Shown piece by piece: positions 14,781 through 22,353 of a stretch of 53,646 bases of DNA. Each line of letters starts with the position of its first letter. The stretch's first letter is position 1. The stretch is taken from the IMG/VR virus record IMGVR_UViG_3300033004_000003, positions 1 to 53,646 of that record; one strand, written 5' to 3'. The position numbers were made by a program, and so were the translations under genes. Below the pieces are notes generated by a model, which saw only the letters and a program-made list of their open reading frames with translations, was not told the origin of the DNA and made no database searches. The stretch is from a virus.

Positions 14781-15284
14781 ATGGCTGGCCCTGGTAGCAC
14801 TTATACCGGCCCCCTCATCTCGGGGCCTATCTGGAACCCTGGAGACTTTCGTGGCCCGGTTAACACCGGCCTTGTCCTCCTGACGCAGACGGTTACTCTG
14901 ACGCAGAACGGCGCGACTGCCGTTACCACGCCGGTTTACCTGCCCGCCGGTTCGCAGATCACGGATTTCAACATCGATACCACAACCGCGTGGAACTCTG
15001 GAACATCCGATCTTCTGACCATCGGCCTCGCTGCTGCTGGGACTGACTTCCTGAGTAACACTAGCGTTGCCGCCACTGGCCGCGCCAGCGTCGGTGCAGC
15101 TGGTTCAACCGTCCCGTACACTGCCGCGCAGCTCTCCGCGATGAAGTCGGTTGGCGCTACTACTGGCAACGGAGTGCCGATCTACATCACAGTAACGCCG
15201 GCCGGCACCACTGCGACGACTGGCTCTACTACCGTTACCGTCTTTTATATCCAGACCGTCCAGTTGAACGCTGGCGAGGCTTAA
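14781..15284 (+). CDS. Beta-rich structural protein (head fibre or decoration)
   Basis: Product of 167 aa, RBS AAGGAGAGCAGATA. It has almost no helices; Thr, Gly, Ala, Val and Ser dominate (VTLTQNGATAVTTPVYLP ... TTATTGSTTVTVFYIQTV), as expected for a jelly-roll or immunoglobulin-like sandwich. Placed directly after the capsid gene, it is probably on the outer head surface. No family recognised. Confidence 0.6.
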   Translation: MAGPGSTYTGPLISGPIWNPGDFRGPVNTGLVLLTQTVTLTQNGATAVTTPVYLPAGSQITDFNIDTTTAWNSGTSDLLTIGLAAAGTDFLSNTSVAATGRASVGAAGSTVPYTAAQLSAMKSVGATTGNGVPIYITVTPAGTTATTGSTTVTVFYIQTVQLNAGEA

Positions 15285-15296
15285 TAGGAGCTTATC

Positions 15297-15737
15297 ATGG
15301 CATACAAACATGGCGGCGATGTTCACAAGGCCGTAAAGGAAAAGTCGATGCACCGCATTGCGAACCCGAAGCACCGCAAGACTGGTGGCCGCGCCGAGGA
15401 AGAGGAAGACGGCAATTCTGGCGTCGATACTCCGGAGCCGGATACCGACATGTCCTACACTTATCAGTCCAACGTCACCAAAGAGGCGAAGGACGAGAAG
15501 AAAAAGGGCGGCGCCATCAAGAAGGTCGCCAAAAAGAAGGGCGGTGAAGTCGCCAAGAAGAAGCATGTCGGTGAAGTCGAGGGCGAGGCCAAGAAGCACC
15601 GCCTGGACCGCCCTGGCCGCAAGCGCGGTGGCGGTGTTGGCGCCGATACTTCCCCGCTGACCACTGCCGCCAATACCAGCGAACGCCGTGGCCCGTCCAA
15701 GGCCGACGACGATCGGGGGATCACGGGGGAAGAGTAG
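15297..15737 (+). CDS. Lys-rich KKGG-repeat protein, frame 0
   Basis: Product of 146 aa, RBS AGGAGCTTATC. Very basic, with repeated K-x-GG blocks: KHGGDV at the start, RKTGGRAEEEE, KKKGGAIKKVAKKKGGEV and RLDRPGRKRGGGV. An acidic insert sits between. It probably binds DNA or the capsid lattice, like an internal head protein. The LDR..RKxGG block is shared with the protein at 9958. Its reading frame ends in GITGEE, and the -1 frame, open from 15575, continues into a conserved C-terminal block (next entry). Confidence 0.6.
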   Translation: MAYKHGGDVHKAVKEKSMHRIANPKHRKTGGRAEEEEDGNSGVDTPEPDTDMSYTYQSNVTKEAKDEKKKGGAIKKVAKKKGGEVAKKKHVGEVEGEAKKHRLDRPGRKRGGGVGADTSPLTTAANTSERRGPSKADDDRGITGEE

Positions 15738-15976
15738 CCCTTCACCGCAAATCCGGTGGCCGTGCAGACGGCCATTCGGGCGAAGGGCACGATAAGCCGG
15801 AAAAATGGATCGCAGGGGCAATAAAACACCCTGGCGCGCTCCATAAGGCGCTCCACGTTCCAGAGGGCGAGAAAATCCCGGCCAAAAAGCTGGAAAAGGC
15901 TGCGAATTCGGATAACCCTACACTCGCCAAGCGTGCTAATCTGGCTAAGACGCTTAAGGGCCTGCACAAGGGCTAA
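15728..15976 (+). CDS. Startless ORF: likely -1 frameshift extension of the Lys-rich gene
   Basis: In the -1 frame relative to the preceding gene, an ORF runs to TAA 15974-15976. From 15575 onward it has no ATG or TTG, and from 15629 no GTG either. It encodes LHRKSGGRADGHSGEGHDKP, then KHPGALHKALHVPEGEKIPA and KKLEKAANSDNPTLAKRANL, ending KTLKGLHKG. The WI..AIKHPGAL..L...EGEKIPAKKLEKA block is a recurrent phage motif, and K-x-GGR continues the upstream style. Two G5 runs lie at the overlap (15715-15719, 15725-15729). Either ribosomes slip -1 or a G was lost in assembly or mutation. Confidence 0.6.
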   Translation, partial: GRVALHRKSGGRADGHSGEGHDKPEKWIAGAIKHPGALHKALHVPEGEKIPAKKLEKAANSDNPTLAKRANLAKTLKGLHKG

Positions 15977-15991
15977 TTTCTTGGAGGTCTG

Positions 15992-16333
15992 ATGCCTAAT
16001 CCATTTTACGCGACGGTAAGCACCACTGGAACTTCCACCGTTTGGCTGGCGGATTATCGTAACGCGCCGTTTAACGTGAGCGTGCAGGTATATGTTCCGG
16101 GCGGTACTACCGTTTCGTACGAAGTGGATTTCACGCTCGACGATCCGAACCTTCCCTATCCGAGCCTCCCGCCGCAAGAATGGACTGCGCTGGCACAGTT
16201 CCCGGCAGGTTCCACCACAACGATCACGGCGGCGATTACCAATCCGATCGTCGGGCTTCGTCTCAACGTGGCGTCGATTTCTGGCGGTCCTGTTTACTTC
16301 AAGATCATCCAGGGCGACTTTATCGGCACTTAA
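15992..16333 (+). CDS. Small beta-rich structural protein
   Basis: Product of 113 aa, RBS TGGAGGTCTG. Strand-rich: TSTVWLADYRNAPFNVSVQV and FTLDDPNLPYPSLPPQEWTA, ending in FKIIQGDFIGT. No family recognised. It sits between capsid and adaptor genes, so a head-surface or head-closure role is likely by position. Confidence 0.6.
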   Translation: MPNPFYATVSTTGTSTVWLADYRNAPFNVSVQVYVPGGTTVSYEVDFTLDDPNLPYPSLPPQEWTALAQFPAGSTTTITAAITNPIVGLRLNVASISGGPVYFKIIQGDFIGT

Positions 16334-16345
16334 GGAGGGTGTTAG

Positions 16346-17050
16346 ATGAGCAACACTCTCGGAGGCATGTCGGGCACATATAACTTCTCGCCCGCCTCTT
16401 CGCAGCTAATCCTCTATGCGTTTGGCCGGTGCGGCATACGTGGCCCGCAGTTGCAGGCCGAGCATATGCGCGACGCTTACACCGCCATGAACATGATACA
16501 GGCGGACTGGTCTAACGATCAGGTAAATCTCTGGACCGTCGAGCTTATCACCGTGCCTCTGGTATACGGCCAGACGGCCTATACAGTCCCCAGCAATGTC
16601 ATTCTGATCCTCGATGCCTACCTGGAAATGAACCCAGGCACATCGGACCCGATTGATCTCTATATGTATCCGATCAGCCGCACGGAATACGCGGCATTTC
16701 CGGACAAGGTGACGCCAGGCCGGCCAACGGTCTATTGGTTTGACCGCACGCTGTCGCCAAGCGTGTATCTGTGGCAACCGCCAGTAGATGCGTCGTGGAC
16801 GTTTAACATGTATTGTTGCCGTCAGATACAAGACGCGAACACGCAGAACCTGCAACAGCCGGAAATTCCGTATGGCTATCTCAAGGCGTTTTCCGATGCC
16901 TTGAGCGTTGAACTGGCCATGATCTATGCGCCGGATAAGGTGCCGATGCTGCAAGCCGCCGCCGCCGCGTCTTACAAGCGCGCCAAGGACATGGGTAGCG
17001 AGCGGGCTTCGTTGTACCTGTTCCCAGGCATGGGGAACTACTACAGATGA
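16346..17050 (+). CDS. Head-tail adaptor (P22 gp4-like)
   Basis: Product of 234 aa, RBS GGAGGGTGTTAG. The pattern SSQLILYAFGRCGIRGPQLQ, DAYTAMNMIQADWSNDQVNLW, YTVPSNVILILDAYLE and YLKAFSDALSVELAMIYAPD is that of adaptor proteins that dock under the portal in podoviruses. A helical bundle at both ends is separated by a beta domain. A second adaptor-like gene lies at 21610. Confidence 0.75.
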   Translation: MSNTLGGMSGTYNFSPASSQLILYAFGRCGIRGPQLQAEHMRDAYTAMNMIQADWSNDQVNLWTVELITVPLVYGQTAYTVPSNVILILDAYLEMNPGTSDPIDLYMYPISRTEYAAFPDKVTPGRPTVYWFDRTLSPSVYLWQPPVDASWTFNMYCCRQIQDANTQNLQQPEIPYGYLKAFSDALSVELAMIYAPDKVPMLQAAAAASYKRAKDMGSERASLYLFPGMGNYYR

Positions 17051-17676
17051 GCTGGCGTCCACATGGCAGGGCATACGTAAGAAAACATAATCTCCAAGCT
17101 TGGGGGTCTTGTGATCGTTGCTCTATGTGGTGGAATCGAGACCAGCTAACCTTTCAATTTGAATGGTCATCGACCCAGCTTTACAATAAACGTCTGCTAG
17201 TCTGCCCTATCTGCCTGGATAAGCCCTTCGAGCACTACCGCGCCATCATCGTTCCCCCCGATCCGGTTCCGGTGATGAACCCGCGCCCTGATGTGTATCA
17301 GGTGCAGCAGGACGGCCCGACGAACCTTATGGACCAAAACCAGGAACTCCTAACCGACACCAACGGAGCGCCAATACTTGCGACATCTACGGGAACGCAG
17401 AATACGCCGCCATATCCATTTGCTGGCTTCACGATGCTTCGCGCTGATGGTGGTGGCCCAATCCAGCAAATCGCCGTGCGGGATGATGCGTATGCCGTTC
17501 AAGCCACGTTGCAAAACGACGTACAGGTAACAGATACGACGGGAAATCCGGTGTTTTCAACGACACCTTCGACAAATCCCAACACATCGTATAATAATCT
17601 GAACAGGTTCAACAATCCGCCGGGGCAAGTTAACGCTCAGTACGCATTTCCGGTCGTTTTGGATATAGAGGATTAG
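17047..17676 (+). CDS. Zinc-ribbon-headed structural-region protein
   Basis: Product of 209 aa, ATGA overlap. Residues about 20-60 carry two Cys pairs (SCDRCSMWW ... LLVCPICLDKP) spaced as in a zinc ribbon; the rest is a Gly/Asn/Pro/Thr-rich region (NPRPDVYQVQQDGPTNL) with little order until a beta end (QYAFPVVLDIED). Likely a minor virion protein at the head-tail junction; family function unknown to me. Confidence 0.55.
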   Translation: MSWRPHGRAYVRKHNLQAWGSCDRCSMWWNRDQLTFQFEWSSTQLYNKRLLVCPICLDKPFEHYRAIIVPPDPVPVMNPRPDVYQVQQDGPTNLMDQNQELLTDTNGAPILATSTGTQNTPPYPFAGFTMLRADGGGPIQQIAVRDDAYAVQATLQNDVQVTDTTGNPVFSTTPSTNPNTSYNNLNRFNNPPGQVNAQYAFPVVLDIED

Positions 17677-17679
17677 TCC

Positions 17680-17934
17680 GTGAGTTTCGCCACATATCCC
17701 TCTCCAAATACGCCGCTGACCGGTGCGGAGCTATTTATGATAGCTCAATCGCAGAATGGGCGGCTTGTGACATGCACGGCGACACTGAATGACGTGACAA
17801 TCTCGAATGTAAGCATTGCACAGTTTGGGGCAGCTTTCGCGGCGTGGTTCGCAACGCTCCCTACATCTGATGTAGGCCAGCCTGTGGGCGCTTTCATCAA
17901 TAGCGGCGGTACGTTGCAGCAGGTGCAATCCTAA
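17680..17934 (+). CDS. Small fibre-region protein A
   Basis: Product of 84 aa, GTG start. Its N-terminal 40 residues (SPNTPLTGAELFMIAQSQ, then LVTCTATLNDV) are paralogous to the next gene (APNLPLTGAEQFTLFQQQ, VATCTASISQL). This LTGAE..T..Q block is common at the N-termini of phage fibre-associated proteins and probably mediates attachment to the virion. Confidence 0.6.
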   Translation: MSFATYPSPNTPLTGAELFMIAQSQNGRLVTCTATLNDVTISNVSIAQFGAAFAAWFATLPTSDVGQPVGAFINSGGTLQQVQS

Positions 17935-18458
17935 TGCCCGCAGGTAATTCATATCCAGCACCTAATCTCCCCCTGACTGGCGCTGAACAATTCACGCTGT
18001 TTCAGCAGCAAGGCTCAATCGTAGCGACGTGCACGGCGTCAATCTCTCAGCTTGCGGTCTCAATCGCTGCAAGTTCATTTTCGTCTCCCCCCCCAATTGG
18101 CAGCACAACGCCAAACACTGGCGCTTTTACTGATCTGACAGTTACAGAATATCTTGCTACATCAATTACGACTGGAATTGTCGCATCTGGAGCATCTCAG
18201 TCAACAGCTACGCTATTAACGACACAAATGAACGTCGTTAATAATGTCGGTTCAGGGACCGGAGTTTTGCTTGAGCCTGTTTCGGCGGGAACGTTCGTGC
18301 GCGTATTCCATCGCGCATCTGGTGGACACACGCTATCTGTCTATCCGCCATCGGGGCAGCAAATAGAAGCCTTGGGAACAAACAGCCCCTCTGGTATGAT
18401 ATACGGGCAATCGAATGATTATTGCTACGTTGGGAGCAACCTGTGGCTCGTGAAATAA
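17934..18458 (+). CDS. Fibre-region protein B with beta-sandwich C-terminus
   Basis: Product of 174 aa, TAATG overlap. The N-terminal 45 aa duplicate the preceding gene; a linker (SSPPPIGSTTPNTGAFTDLT) follows, then a beta domain from about residue 75 (LEPVSAGTFVRVFHRASGG, LSVYPPSGQQIEALG) ending in YCYVGSNLWLVK. This resembles the small C-terminal domains of phage tail-fibre proteins. Its stop overlaps the fibre gene at 18458. Confidence 0.6.
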   Translation: MPAGNSYPAPNLPLTGAEQFTLFQQQGSIVATCTASISQLAVSIAASSFSSPPPIGSTTPNTGAFTDLTVTEYLATSITTGIVASGASQSTATLLTTQMNVVNNVGSGTGVLLEPVSAGTFVRVFHRASGGHTLSVYPPSGQQIEALGTNSPSGMIYGQSNDYCYVGSNLWLVK

Positions 18459-21400
18459 TGAAGAGATTTATCGCCGTGACTGCCGTTCTTGTAGGCGGCG
18501 TTGCCTACGCGCAGCCTATTCAGGGGCCATTAGAGGCGCAAAACTCTCTTGCGGAAATCACGGCGAATGGAACTCAAGCGACCGCCAGAAGCAATATTTC
18601 CGCCGCCGCAAGCGGTGCGAACTCCGACATTACGTCACTTACCGGCCTGACTACTCCGCTTGGCGGTGCTTACGGAGGGACTGGCATTAATAACGGATCG
18701 AAGACGATTACTCTGGGCGGATCACTAGCAACGTCTGGTGCCAATCCGCTGACGTTTACGACGACCGGCACGACTTCGGTAACTCTGCCGACCAGCGGAA
18801 CGCTGTTTTCCAGCGCATCAAGCATTCCGTATACAAATCTGCCGGCATTGTCAGCTAATCAGGTGCTCGGTTCTCTCACGGCAACCACACCTAGTGGCTT
18901 GTCGGTTCCTGCCTGTACGGGCGCTAATGCTGCGCTACAATGGGGCGCGGGCGCCGGATTTGGGTGTGTGACGATCAGCTCGGGGACAAATGCGCCAGGT
19001 GGGGCAAATACGAATGTCCAATATAACAACTCAACTGCATTCGGCGGCAATTCCAGCTTCACTTATAATGGCTCCGGCAGCATCGGGCTGGGAACCAGCG
19101 GTTCGACCACCGGCAATATCGCCTTCGCCAACGGCACAAGCGGCGTAGTCAATCTGACCGTCCCGACTGGCGCGCTTGGCACGGTGACAGATTATCTGCC
19201 GCTTGGCGGTACGCTGCTTACGCTCGGCACAGCGAACAATACCTATGCAACGCTGGGAGCGAACTCCAATATTACCAGCTTAACCGGGCTGACAACGCCT
19301 CTTTCCTCGTCTCAGGGCGGCAGCGGTGTGAATAATGGCTCTACCACGGAGACGCGCGCCGGCAATGTGACGTTTAGCGGTGCATATCCGGTTACACTTA
19401 CGGCGACGGGATCGACTGGCGTTACTCTGCCAACGACCGGCACTCTGCTGAATAACGTGGCGTCCAGCGTTAATACTGTAGTTGGTGCAGCATCCTCGAC
19501 GACGCGGACCGATCTGTCCGTGCCGTCCTGTTCCGGCTCGTCTAACGCGCTCCAATGGACTTCCGGTACCGGCTTCGGGTGCGGCTCCATTACCGGAACA
19601 GCGGCAACGCCTGGCGGCTCTACGGGACAGGTGCAGTACAACAACGCAGGTGCATTTGCGGCAGCGCCAGGCTTCACGTTCGACGGGTCTAGCGCCATCG
19701 GCCTCGGTGTCGCCGGTTCGACCGTCGGTAAAGCCGTGTTCAGCAACGCCACAAGCGGCTCGATCACGCTTCAAGCGCCTACGGGCGCGTTGGGGAGTGT
19801 AACGGATACGCTCCCGGATGGGGGTACGCTTCTCACCACGACTGGTAGCGGCGCGAGCCTGACGGGCGTGGCGTTCAGTGGTGCCAATAGCAATATCACG
19901 TCTTTGTCTGGATTGACCACCGCACTGTCTCCTTCCCAAGGCGGCACCGGCATAAACAACGGTTCAAAAACGGTTACGCTTGCAGGGAATTTAGCAACGT
20001 CCGGCGCGAATTCTCTGACGCTTACGACGACCGGCACAACTAATGTGACTATGCCGACCAGCGGAACTCTACTGAACACGGTAGGAAATTCAAGTTCTAC
20101 CACCGTGGAGCCATCCGACGCGACAACCGCCGTGTCTTTAGCAAACTTCTTTGATGAGACCAAAAATGTCTATTCTTATGGCGCAACTGGAAACGGTGTT
20201 TCCAATGACCTTGCGGCGGGGAATGCGGCTGCTGCTGCCGCTTCGTCAAGTGGTCAGGTTGTTTACTATCCGCCAGGGTCTTATAATTTTGGGGGAAGCA
20301 CTGGAAATACCGAAACAAACGATCCTCTAAACCTGCTCATCGGAGCAAGCTTCCCGAACGGCGCGCCTTTCGGATGCACCACGCAATTGTTCAATAATCC
20401 ATCGTTTGATCTGTGCCAGGCAATGAACGTCCAGACAGGAAATCAGTTCATGCAGGATGATACTGGCATCCTACAGCCGACCGCCGCGACAAATCCGGCA
20501 TATGAGAAAAACGTATTCAGCGCTTTTATGCAGCAAAACGATAGCAGCCCTGACTGGGCTTCCGGTGATACCCATGATGGCGTTGCCGTATTTGGTGACG
20601 CGACCATGGGGGCAAGCGTTGCTCTTGGCCGCGAATGGGGCGCAAATTTCGTAGCTAATAGCACTATGTCTGGCGCTGATGGGCTTCTGACTGGTATTGA
20701 GGTCGATATCGAGCCCGGTATAGCGCAGACGGCTCTTAATTCCCCCACATCTAAAGTAGGGTATACGGTTTTCAATCTCGGATCAGCCGAAGCGACAGCA
20801 GGCATGATCATTGGTGCGAACACATCTGGCGGCCCGACAAATGGCTTTTACAATGGCCTCGTATTCCAGTCATCCAATGATTTTGGAGGGGATGCTTGGG
20901 GGTTGTATAATACAGGCGGTAACTGGCCCGCTTGGGTAGATAATGCAGGGAGCGAAGGCGTAAACGCGCTGATTATTGGAGGCACCCCGCCATCTGGAGC
21001 TACGCCATCATTCCCGAGCCAGACGAATGGCACACTATCTGTCACATCGAGCACCACGGGCGCTATAGCTACGTTCACTGATACCGCCGCAAATGGTGCG
21101 ACCATTGCCATTACTGGGAATGGAGGAACAACTCCACATAAATTTTTGGCAGTCGGTAGCGGAAATCTATATATCAACAATAGTGCGGATTCTGGTCATA
21201 TTCTAACCCTGACTGATGCCGGAACATTAACCGTCCCTGCCGATATGCAATCGGCAGGGTTTGCGTTAACCAACCTCATGAATTATACAACAATTCCGAC
21301 GATCGCTTCCGGTTTTGGTACATCTCCATCAATTTCAAATGCAAATGGTACTGCTGCGTTTGTGTTGACGGTCGGTTCCAGCCCAAACGATACCGGCACC

Positions 21401-21595
21401 ATTACGATGCCTGCCGCCGCTCATGGGTGGGCTTGTGATGCGCAGGATGAATCCACAGTAAACTCCACGGTCTTCATGACTAGAGAGGTTGGGAATAGCA
21501 CGACATCCGTCACATTCGATCAGTTCAACAGTTCCGGTGTTGTGCAAAATTGGGCGGCGGGCGATTTATTGGTGATAAAATGCACGGCATTCTAA
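18458..21595 (+). CDS. Tail fibre/spike-like protein with signal peptide
   Basis: Product of 1045 aa from ATG 18458 (TAATG overlap); an upstream start at 18422 would bury the signal. Residues 1-19 form a Sec-type signal (MKRF, hydrophobic IAVTAVLVGG, cleavage after AYA). Three long repeats follow (about 40-540) built on ITSLTGLTTPL..GGTGINNGS and TTGTTSVTLPTSGTL. From about 565 comes a pectate-lyase-like start (VYSYGATGNGVSND ... VVYYPPGSYNFGG). The C-terminal 95 aa form a domain also found at 38270-38571, with Cys in GWACDAQD and VIKCTAF. A secretion signal on a phage fibre is unusual. Confidence 0.75.
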   Translation: MKRFIAVTAVLVGGVAYAQPIQGPLEAQNSLAEITANGTQATARSNISAAASGANSDITSLTGLTTPLGGAYGGTGINNGSKTITLGGSLATSGANPLTFTTTGTTSVTLPTSGTLFSSASSIPYTNLPALSANQVLGSLTATTPSGLSVPACTGANAALQWGAGAGFGCVTISSGTNAPGGANTNVQYNNSTAFGGNSSFTYNGSGSIGLGTSGSTTGNIAFANGTSGVVNLTVPTGALGTVTDYLPLGGTLLTLGTANNTYATLGANSNITSLTGLTTPLSSSQGGSGVNNGSTTETRAGNVTFSGAYPVTLTATGSTGVTLPTTGTLLNNVASSVNTVVGAASSTTRTDLSVPSCSGSSNALQWTSGTGFGCGSITGTAATPGGSTGQVQYNNAGAFAAAPGFTFDGSSAIGLGVAGSTVGKAVFSNATSGSITLQAPTGALGSVTDTLPDGGTLLTTTGSGASLTGVAFSGANSNITSLSGLTTALSPSQGGTGINNGSKTVTLAGNLATSGANSLTLTTTGTTNVTMPTSGTLLNTVGNSSSTTVEPSDATTAVSLANFFDETKNVYSYGATGNGVSNDLAAGNAAAAAASSSGQVVYYPPGSYNFGGSTGNTETNDPLNLLIGASFPNGAPFGCTTQLFNNPSFDLCQAMNVQTGNQFMQDDTGILQPTAATNPAYEKNVFSAFMQQNDSSPDWASGDTHDGVAVFGDATMGASVALGREWGANFVANSTMSGADGLLTGIEVDIEPGIAQTALNSPTSKVGYTVFNLGSAEATAGMIIGANTSGGPTNGFYNGLVFQSSNDFGGDAWGLYNTGGNWPAWVDNAGSEGVNALIIGGTPPSGATPSFPSQTNGTLSVTSSTTGAIATFTDTAANGATIAITGNGGTTPHKFLAVGSGNLYINNSADSGHILTLTDAGTLTVPADMQSAGFALTNLMNYTTIPTIASGFGTSPSISNANGTAAFVLTVGSSPNDTGTITMPAAAHGWACDAQDESTVNSTVFMTREVGNSTTSVTFDQFNSSGVVQNWAAGDLLVIKCTAF

Positions 21596-21609
21596 TTCCG
21601 GGGTTCTAA

Positions 21610-22353
21610 ATGGCCTATAACTACACCCAATACCAGGTCAAACTTGGAACCCTAATGGCGCTTACGAGCGCCAATCCGGCATCGCCGCCGACTGATCCGT
21701 ATTTCGCGCAGATTTTGCCGGCGTGTATAGATTACGCTGAGCAGAGGATTTACCGCGATCTCGATATCCAGAGCACGACCACAGATGCGACAATTTATAC
21801 GACTGCCGGAACGCCGCTTGTAAGTCTGCCGTCTAATCCTCTAGTTTATGTTGTGGAGAGCATGAGTGTGGTGACGGTTGGTGGCAACGCGCCTTCAATC
21901 ACCGCGCAAACCAACATGAGCCCGGTTGATAAGAACTTCCTGACTGCCACATTCCCGCCTGCGTTCTGGTCTACGGCGCAGGGGATGCCGCAATACTACT
22001 ATATACAAGATCAGAACATCGCCTATATAGGGCCGACGCCTGATCAGGTCTACGGGCTGTACATCGTTTACACGTATCGTCCGACGACGCTTAGCGCGAC
22101 AAACACGACGACGCCGCTTACGCAGATATGGCCAGATTTGTTCTTGGCGTGCAGCATGGTATTCATGAGCGGATACATGAAGAATTTCGGTGCGCAATCC
22201 GACGATCCGCGCATGGCAGGCTCGTGGGAAGCGCAATATCAAGCGTTGCTCAAAGGCGCACTTGAGGAAGAGAGCCGCAAGAAATCGCTCGGAATTGTAT
22301 ACACGCCTCTGCGTGCTGCTGCGTTCAGCGGCAAGCCTACTCAGGCGCAGTAA
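21610..22353 (+). CDS. Second adaptor-like protein (phage adaptor family)
   Basis: Product of 247 aa. It has YAEQRIYRDLDIQST near residue 45, a beta domain with VYVVESMSV and TYRPTTLSATNTTTPL, and a final helix pair (LFLACSMVFMSGYMKNFGAQ ... AQYQALLKGALEEESRKK). This is the pattern of short-tailed phage adaptor proteins that bridge portal and nozzle. The fibre gene at 18458 separates it from the first adaptor. Overlaps the nozzle gene by one base. Confidence 0.7.
   Translation: MAYNYTQYQVKLGTLMALTSANPASPPTDPYFAQILPACIDYAEQRIYRDLDIQSTTTDATIYTTAGTPLVSLPSNPLVYVVESMSVVTVGGNAPSITAQTNMSPVDKNFLTATFPPAFWSTAQGMPQYYYIQDQNIAYIGPTPDQVYGLYIVYTYRPTTLSATNTTTPLTQIWPDLFLACSMVFMSGYMKNFGAQSDDPRMAGSWEAQYQALLKGALEEESRKKSLGIVYTPLRAAAFSGKPTQAQ

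Noticed and set aside
19280-19939. 219-codon leftward ORF opposite the fibre repeats
   Set aside because: Arg-rich shadow of Gly/Thr repeat codons; it follows the repeat period of the real gene.
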